NCBI GenBank assembly: GCA_011033025.1 | Contig: WFMF01000295.1 | Coordinates: forward strand, 158,455 to 222,454 | DNA length: 64,000 nucleotides | DNA from: Beroe forskalii | Taxonomy: Eukaryota; Ctenophora; Nuda; Beroida; Beroidae | Direction of reading: 5' to 3' | Part shown: positions 50,509 through 63,300 of the stretch, piece by piece | Position numbering within the stretch: position 1 is the stretch's first letter | Layout of the letters: the number at the start of each line of letters is the position of its first letter | The notes under the pieces: model-generated | Told to the model about the DNA's origin: nothing | The model's database searches: none | Seen by the model: only the letters and a program-made list of their open reading frames with translations | Position numbers and translations under genes: made by a program

Positions 50509-52699
50509 CTGCAGGGTTAAAAGTGAGGGTTAAGTGGGCTGTGGAGGAGATTAGATAGCAGGCTTAAACTTAAAGTTGGGTTTCGAGTTGGCTGATGGCT
50601 AAAGAAGGGGTTAGAGAGAGGGTTCAGAGTAGAGGTCTGGATCAGGGTTCCTAGAGTGGGGCTTTAAGAGAGGTTGAGATTTCGACTAGTTAAGGGGATA
50701 TTAAACAATGTGGGATTTTAAACTTCCAGCTGCTTGCCAAAGTAATGGAAGACACAGGTCTTTCGCAAACAAAAGCATACCTATTATCAACAAAAGAACA
50801 AACATTGAGTTCAATTTAGGGGGTCAAAAGAAAATAAATAGATTTAACAAATAGATAAAACTTCGAAAAATATTTTACAGTACAAATTTTCAAAAAAGAA
50901 AAAAAAGGCTAAAGAATCATTCATTTTCATGCGTGCTAGGCCATCAAAATGAGCTCATCATTCCCGTAACAAACATACACGCTACCTCATCAAACATACA
51001 AACTCATGCGATGAGCTCATTTCTGATTGGCACCTACCTATATAATTAAAATTAGTTCTTCAGTTCAATACTTCAATGAAATACAAAAAAATCTAATCTG
51101 ATGATAAACTGCACTGCTAATGGTATTTTCCTAGCTTTTCTGAATTCTGAAATATTGTAAGGATAATGGCGTCACAATTTCAGCAAAATAAGGTACAGAT
51201 TTTTGCCAGGCACAGCTATCAATTAAATGAGTAATTAATAGGGTTTCCATTATCTACTTGAAATTTTTTATCTAGATAAATAGATAATTTTTTCGCAATT
51301 ATCTAGATTAGATTATCTAGATAATTTTTACATCCCGAATTCAGTCGAATTAGACTTAATTTTTAATGTAAGACATCTAAAACTGTTCCATGGATTGCTT
51401 AGTATTGTTATTGGATCTAAGGTCACAAAGGTTGTGGTGATATTGCGTGAATTTTTGGACAGTTAGGACATTCACCATGATTATTGATTAAGTTGAAATC
51501 AAGTTAATCAAATGGCCTGTATCAAGGACCTTGCCTACCAATAAGATAATAAGATAGAAGGTACGGCTCTTGGCAGTGAGAACAAATAAAGTAAGAACAC
51601 TCACAGAGGTCACATTTTTGAAAAAAAGTCGCCGAATAAAATAAGGTAGGTACATTTTTGACCGAAGTCCTGGAGTGAAGAGTTCTCAGTCCTAGGATTT
51701 GCTGTTAATTTGAGAACTGAGAGTATGAAAATTGAAAAATAATCTATGAAAAATACCTCTTACTTTACCAATATGACCAACCATAATGCTTTACCGATTC
51801 CGAGATGATTGCTTTAATAATGCTTGCAAAAAATAGCATGTCATATCTGAAAGGTATTGTCGACTATGTTTTAATCTTATTCCCGACTCTTTATCGAAAA
51901 GGTAGGTAGCAATTTAATGAATAACATCATACATGAATGGTGAGTAGAACATCGCGAGTGTGGAACTTTTATTAGTTGATTTGTATTAACATGATATGGA
52001 TACGATGATAAAGCTTCTTCTTATTGGGACGGAACTTATTCGACACAGTTCAATTTGTGCCCATTTGGCCATTTACAGATTGTAGATCATAAACAGTCTG
52101 ACCGTGTATCTGGAAACAGGTATGAATATATCAGTTGCTCTTTGAATATAGGCATCTAGGCAAAGATATAATATCATTGTGCTCTCCCGATACCTACTTA
52201 AGTTCCCAAAATCGAATAGGGGCATTCGACATGAGCAGACCAGGTACTTCCAGTGCCTGAGATCAAGTTATTTTTGGGAAAATTTCAGAAAAAAATGGTA
52301 TCTTCAGCCCATTTTGGGCAATTTTTTCTGTAATTTCTCGACATCAGGGACTTAAAAATTATCTAGATATCTAGTAAAAATTATCTAGATAAGTAGACAA
52401 AGAAATTTTGCAAATTATCTAGATAATCCTATCTAGATAATATCTAGATGGAAACCCTAGTAATTAAGTGTTTCCATCTAGTACTGAGTTCCAAAATTCC
52501 TAGTAGAGCACATGGAAGATTAAATGAAGATAATCTATGTTGATAAACCAGGTGTTCCCATGAGGTCATGGAGCACAGAAGAAAGGCTGTTATAACTGCG
52601 CCGCCTAAAGCACAGAAGAAAGTTCTTCTGTGATCAATGATCATGGTAAATTCACCTGAGGGGAATTCACCACCTACATCACACTATGCAGGGTAACCC
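50509..52699. other. Region between USP39 exons and the MARCH gene
   Basis: I looked for further USP39 exons on the minus strand and recognised none. Most of it is the inverted-repeat element at 51241-52457. Confidence 0.45.
51241..52457. mobile_element. 1.2 kb TA-flanked element with GGGTTTCCAT ends
   Basis: GGGTTTCCATTATCTA at the left is mirrored by ATCTAGATGGAAACCC at the right, with TA outside both (51239-51240, 52458-52459). Subterminal regions are saturated with ATTATCTAGATAAT palindromes. No transposase frame, so non-autonomous. Confidence 0.7.
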
Positions 52700-53806
52700 C
52701 TACACCTGCGGGATTTTAGGAGCACTTTTACTTTTAGGAAGTTTAGAGGAACCAGTTGGTATCCCTGATACAAACACCACCTCATTGGAATCCCTCCACC
52801 GGGACAAGTAACTGAGGTACAGTGAGCACTGGGACCCAATGAGGTACAGACCACCGAGGAACAGGAAGCAGATAACCCCCGTTTTGATTGCCAGAGTCAG
52901 ATCAACCTCCCGTTTACTGTCCTTTACGTCCATGAGGAGCTTGGTGAGCAGTGCCACTGTCGTGGAAACAACGGAAAAGAGCGCGAGGAAGGTAAAGGTC
53001 AAGGAACAGAGCAGCTTGTGGCGTTCTGATCGGGTTAGTTCGAGTGGTTTCCACTGTCGGAGAGGCTTGCGGACGCTCTTGAAGAGGTAGTCAAAGCCAC
53101 AGAGCTCACACTGTCTCTTGTTCTCCTTGATGGACATGTTGAGCCAGGTGTTAAGACAGGACTGGTGGACAAACTGGAGGGTCCCGGTGCACTTGCAAGG
53201 CGATATGAGGTCATCCTCCTCCTCCTCTTCTGTACCGCAGTGGCAGATCCGACAGTAGTCCTGAGAGTTGCTGTAGGTCAGGGAAAGGATGGAACTGCTG
53301 TCTGTACCGAAACTGGAATGGTGATCACAATAAGCATCACCAGGGGCGACATCAGAGCTGCTGCAATCACAACCTGAAGCATCAGTAAGAGCAGCAGTTT
53401 TACTGCAATCACAATCAGTCTTATCAGGAGCAACAGCAGCACTTTTATTGCAATCACATTGAGTATTACAGCTGCTATCAGCCGCTGTGTTTTCTTCTGC
53501 TGAAGTCAGGGAATCGTTTCCAACAGTTACGAGAGTGACACATTGCTGAGGGAGCCCATTCTCTGCCACTGAATTTGTGCCATCAATCTTCTGATTACCA
53601 TCACCGTCCCCCTGTTCATCATCTGCAGCAATCCTCTGATCACTCAAAGTTCTCTGATTGTTGTCAGCTGACGAATTAGAAATAACGATAACCCGACTTC
53701 TCCTGATGTTCCGGGTCCTTTCCAGGGCGAACTTTGGCAGGGTGGAGGTGAGCGAGATCGGAAAGATGATTACATCTTTAAAGGACATCGTACTTTCAAG
53801 AGACAC
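52700..53806 (-). CDS. Membrane RING-CH E3 ubiquitin ligase, MARCH1/8-like
   Basis: 368 residues in one exon. A C4HC3 RING-CH spans 185-236: Cys185/188, Cys204/206, His214/Cys217, Cys233/236, with acidic EEEEEDD inside. It is followed by KPLRQWKPLELTRSERHKLL, similar to the post-RING segment of MARCH8. Two membrane helices lie at about 266-290 and 305-330. Family role: E2-dependent ubiquitination of transmembrane cargo in endosomes and the plasma membrane. The N-terminal region has an unusual Cys/Asp repeat at about 113-160 (CDCNKSAAVAPDKTDCDC...). The final codons CCG CAG GTG TAG could also be a splice donor (CAG|GTGTAG), so a further 3' exon is possible. The first ATG of the frame is used. 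Confidence 0.9.
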   Translation of the reverse strand: MSLESTMSFKDVIIFPISLTSTLPKFALERTRNIRRSRVIVISNSSADNNQRTLSDQRIAADDEQGDGDGNQKIDGTNSVAENGLPQQCVTLVTVGNDSLTSAEENTAADSSCNTQCDCNKSAAVAPDKTDCDCSKTAALTDASGCDCSSSDVAPGDAYCDHHSSFGTDSSSILSLTYSNSQDYCRICHCGTEEEEEDDLISPCKCTGTLQFVHQSCLNTWLNMSIKENKRQCELCGFDYLFKSVRKPLRQWKPLELTRSERHKLLCSLTFTFLALFSVVSTTVALLTKLLMDVKDSKREVDLTLAIKTGVICFLFLGGLYLIGSQCSLYLSYLSRWRDSNEVVFVSGIPTGSSKLPKSKSAPKIPQV

Positions 53807-54644
53807 GGTTATGTAGAGGCACAGTGCATTAATTGGAGCTTCATGTCACCTGTTCGTTATAGAGGTTTGTAATAATAATAATACCCACTCAATAACCCGA
53901 CCTTAACAGACATATTTATGTGGGACAAAAATTCTGGGCATCGAAATTTTTGGAGTTGGAAAATATGGCGATTTTTTTTCGTAAAATCCCCAAATTCCAT
54001 TCCAGACATAAATATGTCTCGTAAGGTAATTAAGAAACGGAAATACTGAATTCTCTCATTAATTTGCACGGGCACACCCTATTACCTAATTCTGGGCACC
54101 ATGATGCGTGCGTGTCGCACAGACATAATAGAACACACAATGCAAAACTATAATCAGGGAAGACTGTCGTCTGTCAATCGAAAATAAAACCAGGCATGAT
54201 GCAATGCATGAACGTCAAACTGTTGCATAACCACATAATGATAGTATTACACGTATTATTGTGAAAGTCGCAACCTGTCAAACCGCGTTGGGAATTTAGT
54301 TATCAAATTCAATTTCAAATTATTGGATTATTGGGACATAAGCAGCGTCGGATAATGTAAGCATTATCCTATGATGAGTGGACAATGATTAATGAGAATA
54401 ATGAGTTCCGCTTTTTGGTGCAAAATTTTATTGATATGTTATTCATCATTAATTAGACATTCATAAAATACATAGACACGAGCATATCGCGTCCATTTTG
54501 GGATACTTCCCGAGGATGTTATTTATCTATTTATTTTATCATTAATTAGACATCTATAAAATACATAGACACGATCCTATCGCGTCCGCCGTCCATTTTC
54601 TCATTTTGGGATACTTCCCGCGGGCGTTTATCCAGTTTTGGTAC

Positions 54645-54739
54645 GAACCCGTAGGGCGAGAGTCAGGCAAGTGTCTGAACCCGTAAGGCGAGGGTCAGGC
54701 AAGTGTCTGAACCCGTAAGGCGAGGATCAGGCAAGTGTC
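54645..54739. repeat. 32 bp minisatellite, 3 copies
   Basis: GAACCCGTAAGGCGAGGGTC followed by AGGCAAGTGTCT starts at 54645, 54677 and 54709. Confidence 0.8.
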
Positions 54740-54919
54740 GATATAATATCATAGACCGCATGAAAACGTCACACGGTTCTATAAAAGAATACATGAAATA
54801 CTGAAAAGTTCCCCAAAAATCAAATTTTCCTAATAAGAATCCTAATAAAGAATCCTTCTAAAAAATCAAAGATTCACTGACGCTAATCTATCATTAGGTG
54901 ACCGCCATGCAAACAACTA

Positions 54920-55460
54920 CCTTAGTACACTTAAGAACGGCGTCACTTAATTAGTGCGGTTTGGAAAAAACCGCACTAATTAAGTGTACAGTATTTGATT
55001 GCGCATAAAATGAAGTGTATGCTAATTAAGTGAACAATTTTGTGAATTTCGCGTTTTTTTCGATTTTGTTTTTTTCGGACATGAATTAATGAATGACTAT
55101 ACAACCGGATTTGAATGTATGGGTACTCGATAAGTTTATAGTGGCCAAAACAATTTAGTACAATTACAAAACGAGCTGTATATCGTGACCGTTAGCTAAA
55201 ACTTAAATAGCTTAAAGAAAGAAATTGTATTGGACACTATAGGTAACTTAATATTACTGTAGAAAATGTGATTTATTTTCATTATTGCAAAATTTTCGAT
55301 TGTTGGTCCTATGAATATGATGTCTTCCAATAAAGAGGAACATTCCAAATTTATTCAAATTTCCACATCGTTTTCTGACTCATAAAAAACCGCACTATTA
55401 AAGTGCCCCGATCTTAAAGTGCGCGCAAATTACGTGATGCCGTTCTTAAGTGTACTAAGG
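54920..55460. mobile_element. TA-flanked inverted-repeat element, CCTTAGTAC family, second member
   Basis: CCTTAGTACACTTAAGAACG is mirrored by CGTTCTTAAGTGTACTAAGG, with TA outside both ends (54918-54919, 55461-55462). The interior has hairpins of AACCGCACTAATTAAGTG type. It shares only the outermost CCTTAGTAC with the element at 20072-20560, so the two are different families likely mobilised by related enzymes. Confidence 0.75.
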
Positions 55461-56489
55461 TATCATGAAACCTTCAATTTATGATACCTTCCTAATGATA
55501 TATGATTACATGTGAAAATACCATGAATATTCAGGCACAAATAACCAATTTGCTCGGGAAGAGACCGATAATGATTTTCTCACGAACATTTAAAAGCTTG
55601 TGTAAATACTCTGGGAACTGCAAGATGGTGATAAGTGCCACACACTAATATAAGCGATCAAGGAACTATCATTGAAAAAGCATGATTAAGCTTAGGTTGC
55701 AGGCAAGCTGACATTACGCAATACAATATAAAACTATAAAAGGCTCCTCGGACATTATCAGGCCTCAAAGTGAGATGATTTTATATTTATAGCAATTATA
55801 ATTAAACATCTGCTCAAATGCATGTCATGAAATTCAGCTGCCAGGTTACTGGTTAGCTTGATGGGTTAAATAAGTTAATGATGAGTTCAAGGAAACATGC
55901 TGAGTTGGTATATCATGGCCTTAAATTTGACATTGGAGCAAATTCCGTGTTCGGTCATTTCGTACCCCCTCGGCCCCTACCTCCTTTTTATCAGTATTTT
56001 AAAGTCCTCTCATTACTGTTTACGACATGTTATAAGCATAATGGCCAACCTCCCACTTGAAATAAAACGGTAATCAGCTACACTTCGGGCATTTATACAG
56101 GTTCTATGGAACAATAAACTGAAATATTGCAGGGAAGAAAGATGGAAGTAATGTTTATAAATAAGCTACGCGGCGTGGTGGGTTATAAAATTATATGTGG
56201 TCGAGGAAAACATCTTGGCTTCCTTTACAATATAGAGCGACTAAATCCCTCGAATAGGTTAAACCACTAGCTAAGTAGTCTCACGACAGGTTAAGAGAGA
56301 TTTAGGAGGCACATTAGATCTGCTCAAACGCAAAACAGGAATGGTTTAGAGTGCTCGGCTCACTGGCTCAGCTTCGCCGTGCGTCGCAGTCGCATGATCA
56401 TAATTCGATAATATAAATCGATAATATAAATCATTTAATTTCTAAATGTCTCCAGCTGTGTTGTCGAATGTCGACATTACAGCATTAAG

Positions 56490-57129
56490 TGGGGGGATCA
56501 CCCCTCATATTTTGGGAATCACGAATTTGACATATGAGTTGGCCAGGATGGCCAGCGCGTGTTCCAAAATTTCGACGGCGGTCTTTAGTCCATAGGTCCA
56601 ACATTGCCAACTGAGGCCTCGGAGCAGAAATGGCGTCAAAAAATCGAAATTTTACCAGAAGAAGATAGAGCTTAGTTTCTGCATCAAATTTTCAGAATAG
56701 CTTTGAAACCAAATTGTAACTAAACGCAGTACAGGAACATCGCTGTTCGAGATTCTGAGCGAAATTTTAAATTAGGACTCCCAAAAATTCTTAAGCCATC
56801 GGAGCATAAAATCCCCGGGAATTTTGCTCGGACAACCATAACTTTTGGCCGAAAAGGACATTTTTAGGCCCGGAATAGGCACGCACTTTGCAAGACCATA
56901 TAAGCTTGGCCATTTTGCATCCGATTTTGATAAACAAATACACTAAAAAATGATCAGCTCTATCTTCTTCTGGTGAAATTTCGGTTTTTGGGCGCCATCT
57001 TTGCTCCGAGGCCTCACATGGGTAATGTTGGACCTATGGACTCAAGACAACCGTCAAAAAGTTGGTACACGCCGTTGCCAACTCATATCTGAAATCCGTG
57101 TTTTCCAAAATATGAGGGTTGACCCCCCC
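56490..57129. mobile_element. 640 bp fold-back element with long inverted arms
   Basis: Left arm TGGGGGGATCACCCCTCATA and right arm TATGAGGGTTGACCCCCCCA, with matching blocks deep inside (AGCTCTATCTTCTTCTGGTG; TCCATAGGTCCAACATT and complements). The arms are each about 190 bases and moderately diverged. No coding frame. Confidence 0.75.
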
Positions 57130-58593
57130 ATTTAAAATAGATTATATTGCCTTCTCCTGTCGGTGTTTATAAGTTAATAAGTTAATATTTCTAGAACGAT
57201 CGCCTAACGCGTCTACTTTACGTAAAAAGGAAATTTATTTATTCTCAGCCTAAGGGTTCAGAAGGAGCGGCGGGGGAATTTCCCGTTGGGCGTTGGTGGT
57301 TATTTGTCAACTATTTTATACCATCGCAGTGGAATTGGATTTTGCTAACCATCGAGCGCACAATAATTTTATGAGGGAAAACTACGGGATTATTAAACAG
57401 GATTTGACAACAGGAGCAAGGGTTACAATTTACAACAAATATTCCCCAATATTTGCGGGGAAAAATCTGGGACTCAGCTCACTTCAGAAGTATAATTCCA
57501 GGTGATGAATGATGATAGTCTCGATCATCGTGTCTTACTAGAAGTTAGAATTCGGAAGTTAAGGCACCCTTTAACTTTTTACGAAAATTAACAATGTCGA
57601 TTAATGATAATTTTCGAAACCACGGTCGTCATTCGTAAGTTGATGGTTCAAATAAAAAGCTACGCGAGCGTAAACAACAATGAAAAAAGTGCAAAAACTG
57701 AAGGGCTAAAAACCCAGACTTATATAATAGCTCTACTGACATCAAAGCTATTGATAGGGTATTGCGTAATTATTGTGCAATTTACAACGCTATGACGTAA
57801 TTAATTAGTTAGTATACTAATAATCCGGTGATTTTAGCTATTATATAGAAGCAAAACTAGTGACCAGAAATCCAAATCGGCAAGAACGCATTAATTTCCT
57901 CATGATATTTTAACACTAATTCAGGTAGAATTTAAGTCATAAACCTTGCGGATTTTAGTCATTAAAATAATATGTTTTGAATATCAGCTCCGAATATTTA
58001 ATTTTTCAACTCAACAGTAGGAGTCATATTGCAGAAGCAGACAACAGTAATTAAGCAATTATCCTACAACAGGAAATTAAGAATAGGAAATCCGCACTTA
58101 AGCCCTCCTTTCTTAAAACTGCAGGTGGGCACAAGTTATTGTGCGTGACCAGACAAACTAAATACTTTGCTATTTTTTCATAAACGCAATTTGAGACATA
58201 AGCTACTTATTATATTGATAATAATTCTAGGAACCAACACTCATACAACAATCGCTATAAATTATACAGTCACATCCTGCAACGTGAGAAAAGTTTTTGC
58301 AATCGTGGCAAAGATGGCGGCAAATAGTTTGATAGAGCGAGGAAAATAAACACTTTGATGAGATCAACAATTTGCTTTGGCGTCCTCTACATCCGTATTT
58401 CCATTCGGATCCGTATTTCCATTCGTAATTTTATTTGTTTTCATGCGTAATTTGATTAATCAAACGCATCTCATACGGTAAGTATCTTTACAGAGTGACC
58501 TACATACATCACTTTTTTTACGATTTACAAACGTTTTTATAAGAACCAAGATAGCACATAGCATCATTTCTCATACTCCCTGTCTCTCCTACA

Positions 58594-60330
58594 TTACAAA
58601 TCCTCTGCCATTTCCCTACAGTCCCATCTATTTGGCATGTTTCCAACCTCCAATCCCTCCCCCTCTAAGTGAACTCCTAGCTGTCCTGCTAGCTGCCTCG
58701 CCTGCTCCAACACATCCTCCGCAATACTTTCACTTCCTACCCTGCTCAGAGCACTTCTACTCACCGGACTGTTTTCCTGGGAGTCCCGCTTCATGGCCCG
58801 CAGCCCCTCCCCCACCCACTCCTCTCCCAACCCCACGTCTCTGAAGAACCTCACGCAGAACTGCTCCGGGTCACGCGTGAGGGACTCGTAGTCGTAGGCC
58901 CGTACGTCACGCCTGTCACGCGCGTGATGCACAAACGTGCACAGGTTGGAGACGTAGTTCAGTACCAGACACGTGTCGTAGGAGTGAGGCGAGGAAATGT
59001 CCCAGGATTCTCGCAGACGGGGGTTATGGATGGGATACAGCTCATTCACTGCGATATGTGGGACGTTTGCCAGGAGAATCCTCTTGAAGGAAGTCACCGC
59101 TGCTCTGACACCGCGGAAAAGGAACACTTCCTTTACTGCGGGAAGACTGGAGTGGATCAGGGGGAATATGTTCATTCCGAAACTAGGGGCTTTTATAAGG
59201 TAACGTTTCTGTGGGTCCCTTGCTAGGAGCAGTAGCGTACTTTTAACCAGCTGAATCAATCTGAAGGGCAGCAGATGATTCAACAAACGATTCAAGAAGA
59301 AATTAGTGATCTGATGCCGGAAGCAACCAGTTTTCGAATTGATCCACCGATGATAAACGAAATAAGAGATGTATATAGCTCACGTTGGAAATGGAAATAA
59401 CAAATTATTATGCAGAACTTGAAACATATTCCGTGCCGTCTTAAAGAACATGTCTGTGTGATTTGCAAGCTCAAAGTCTGGTTGAATTCGATAAAAGTGG
59501 TGTCTCGTGAGGAAAGATTAAATAAAAATCAATCATAAGTAATATGCAATAAGTATGCGATAGTTTATGTAAATGAATTAAGTACCTGAGAGGAATTCAT
59601 TTGGTGCTCGTCGGATAAGAAGACAAGGTCGTATAGAGGCCAGGGGTGTGCTAGCACAGTACACTGACCAGTAGCGTGGATTATGGAAGAGAGCAGGGTG
59701 CCACCACACCGACCTACTGAGTGCAGGTAGATGATATTACTGCCATCTCCCGAGAATAAGGCGCCACTTGCTGCACCTTCAGGAAACAAGGTGCCACTTG
59801 CAGCATCAGCAGACAACTTGGTGCCATCTTTTTGTAGGCCTGGTGCCACCTTTTCTGCGTTTTAGAGAAGCTTTTGCCACTTTCCCTCTTCGCATCTCTA
59901 AGAACCGGTGAACGGCTTGATGGGGCACCCTGAACAACTCCGTAGCAGTCTCATGTTGAGAAGCAAAGGAGAAGGGATGCCGGACTATGTCAGTCAAATC
60001 CAACGGACACCGAACAAAAACGAAATCCTTGGGAGTGACCGAGTGCAGAGTGACAGTTTCCTCTTCTAATATCCTGATATCTCTTATCCCCGTGTAGAGG
60101 AGGGTGTACTTTTCCGGACAGTTCCGCTGTGTTAACCAGGCAGATTTCCACCACCAGATCCTCATTTCCCGCCAGTCACAGAGTATTTTGTAGGAGAAAA
60201 CAGCGTCCTGGTCCGCAAGATCGGCTGCAGAGGGGTGGAAGACTAAATCGAGCAGAAACTGGAGAAACCACGAGATACGTTCGAGTAGGACCATTTTTAG
60301 GATCCTCAAATTGAACAGGAGTGCTTCCAT
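58594..60330 (-). CDS. Sulfotransferase-like protein, 3 exons (460 aa)
   Basis: Exons 60330-59850, 59770-59586 and 59310-58594 join in phase to 460 residues. The N-terminal part (about 1-150, ending DIVRHPFSFASQHETATELF...) precedes IIYLHSVGRCGGTLLSSII, the PAPS 5'-phosphosulfate-binding loop. Next come the acceptor region LAHPWPLYDLVFL, then RYLIKAPSFGMN, VKEVFLFRGV (the usual ...FLYRD strand) and DYESLTRDPE. This layout matches an uncharacterised sulfotransferase family I know from lancelets and corals, in which the loop reads NTGRCGSTLL. The substrate is unknown. The first intron is only 79 bp, with a weak donor (AAAAG|GTGGCA), inside short GCAAGTGGCRCC repeats. It may instead be one contiguous exon with a frameshift. 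Second intron: CAG|GTACTT to GGCATCAG. Confidence 0.8.
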
Positions 60331-63300
60331 CCCAACAATAGTGAAAGATTTTTCGCCTAGAAGCTCGAAAATTATAGCAAAACGTTTAAATTTATTGAAT
60401 GCGGTAAAAGAATCGCTTCACAGCGTTTGAAATCTGAGAAGAAATTTTCAGACTGAGCAGAACGAAAAGACATATTGCAAATGATACTGATAGCCACAAT
60501 CGGGGTTTCACGTGATCTAGAAGTGAGATAATGATATGGATTGATCAGACTGCAGCACTTCTGCACTGTGGTTTGTAGATGAAAATACCGGTCAGTTTTG
60601 AGGAACATCATTAATTAATTTACGTTTTCATAGGAACAATTTTCACTTCCATCGATAGATAAAGTGGAAAGAACTATGTACAACTATACTCGCACCATAA
60701 CAATTTGTTCAGTGAATCAAACAAGCCAAATATGTATTAATAGCATAAATTCAATTAATGTATGTGTTTAAAGGGGTTATTCATAAACTGCTCCGAATTA
60801 ATCTGAGATATCAGAACATTATATCCAGGTCAGCAAAATAAATTTAACAACCTGCTCAGTATTACTTAATGGCCTTGTGTGTTTAGATTAATTGATGATT
60901 TATGGATTAGGCTAAGCAAAGCATATAATTCGAATCATGATGATTGAATATACTTAGAACCGGCGTGCTAAGTGATCAATTTGAGGCGTAACGGGTACTA
61001 AGAATCTGATAGAAAGATACGAGTGTTCGCAGCGGACGAGCTTTCTTTCTTTACGTAACCCCGAGACGAGATCCCTAAGTGGTGGCGGAATTTTTGAAAA
61101 ATGCAAAACTTTCATTCATGGAGTGTAAGTAATGAAAGGGTTAACTCAATGACTTTTGCACTGATGATGATCTGAAGGTACTTCGCATTGAAAAGTCAGC
61201 TCGGTGAATTCGTGTTGTGGAACAGGTCAATTGCAGTGTTTCATAGTTCTTTCATTTTATTTTCATTTTACCTGAAGTTTGATTTAACTTTGATTTAACT
61301 ATGTTTTTGATTTGATTTGTCTTTGATTTGTCTTTGATTTTAACTTGATTCTATTTTCAGTTTGTTTTGAATTAAATTTTGATTTTATTCTGATTTCGAT
61401 TTTTATTAGCACATTTTTAATTTCTATCATAGTGTATAATATTTAATGCAGCTCCTACTTTAACCACGTTTTTTAATTTCATCCTGTAATTTCATCATTG
61501 CCGTGAGGGGTATTTGACAAACCGTATAATGGTCTTGGTGATGTTAAATGGTGCGGTTATTTCAGGAAGTGTTGAGCTGATGCCTCAGATAGTCATTGTG
61601 AAAAAACTTGAAAACATCTGTTGGCCCTAATCACTAATAATTAGGGTTGTTGGTATTCCACGATATCAAGTAACCTATCTAAGAGATATTATCAAAAAAT
61701 AAGTCTCTTGGGTTACTTTATCTCATCGCCAAATAATGCCACTGGTACAAGGTTTTGATGCGAAGTTGAATAGATTATAGCTCATTTCAAAAAATAGCTC
61801 GGGGGTCTATCCTGAAACGGAATGGTCAGAGAACCAACTTAAGTGAAAAACTACTAATTACAAAAATATATGCATTAAAATTTACAGAAAGGACCCAAAT
61901 TGGGCTAGAGCAGGACAACACCCGACAAAGGTACACGCAAAACATGTTGAGAAGTATAAGCTTTTATGAGACCAAACTCAAAGCTTTTAAGAGTTGTTGA
62001 TTCCACTTGTTGACAATTATCATAATTTACCATAGCTTAGTAGGAATGAAAGAGATTACTGCGTTACTTTTCGTTATTTACCTTTATAAAAGGCTGCATC
62101 AGACCATACCTGGCGAGTCCATTAAAATAGAATTTTAACGGCTCGCAGGACAAAAAGAACATATGAGTAATATTTCAGAATATTCAGTGCTTCAGATTTT
62201 ATTGATTTTGTAATTGATGTTGGTAACAAAATGCCCTGAAGTCACGAAATGAGTGAAAGGAAAAAGTAAAGTTGCGGCATCACAATACTCCCCGGGTGTT
62301 ACAATAGATAAATACTTTCTCACTTTGAGGAGCTGTCCATGTAACCAACGAGGCGAAGCCGAGGCAGTTAAACAGCTCTCAAGTGAGACAGAATGAGAAG
62401 ACAGTGAGAAGAGAAGAACAATGCAATTCTTATTCAACGACCTGAAATCCGTGAAATCAATAACTCAATCTCTCAAGTGAGAAGCAAGTAATTCATTATA
62501 ATACTAGGTACCTACTGTGTTCAAATGGATTTTAAGAATTTCAACTCTCAATCGTACGATGGAGATCAGTTAACTCCCTAACCGTATAGTTAAGTAGTAA
62601 CACAGATAGTTATATATTGAATATGAAGCTTCCAGCCAACACGGTCTGGAACAGCTATTTACTATCAGGTTAAAGTGTTACAGAGCTGTGTCGCCACATT
62701 TGAGATCGGTGCCTGAAATTTCCAAAAACTGTCATTTGTACGTGCGTGATACTGATTCAACAGTATATTCACGTGCGTATATGGTCCCGCGCGATCGGAA
62801 ATTTCAGAATGGATATCATTTCTCGAAGTTAGAAAACTTTTAAAAACCCAGAGGAGACTGGCGATGTTCCACATTGTAAGAAACCACTAAGAAAGAATTG
62901 ACAAAGTTCATACTATGTATCATTAGAATTTCCAATGTGGAATATATTCTGGTTAGTAACCATACAAAACTTGATATCTCCCAGAAGAATAGTTATCAAA
63001 AACTTTTTTGGATGAAAGATTTTAAAATAACAAAATTTTCTGTGATTAAATAAATATGTTCTGAGAGCAAATGATTGGAACCGTCATGGTACAAATCTAA
63101 AATATATAAACTCAAACAACGGGACAACATTATTGAAAAAATACAAAATGTACTGGACGTCACTGAATAAGGGCCAAGGGGGATGCTGAGTAAATTTGAG
63201 ACATTTATCCCTGGAGGCTTTTATCAGAGTTATTAAATCCGGACTACCTAAAAAGCACTACCGGTACGGTGTCGCTCCGGAATGAATTCAAGAATTTAGA

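Larger units (their letters stand above)
53807..58593. other. Intergenic, three inverted- or tandem-repeat structures, no gene
   Basis: Holds a roughly 105 bp direct duplication at about 54430-54620, the 32 bp minisatellite at 54645-54739, the CCTTAG element at 54920-55460 and the fold-back at 56490-57129. Reading frames of 60-70 codons (for example 55878-56060, 57293-57505) show nothing I recognise. Confidence 0.5.

Noticed and set aside
59292-59474. 60-codon frame as a sulfotransferase exon
   Set aside because: It ends in a stop; the acceptor at 59311 gives a phase-0 join to the conserved C-terminal exon instead.
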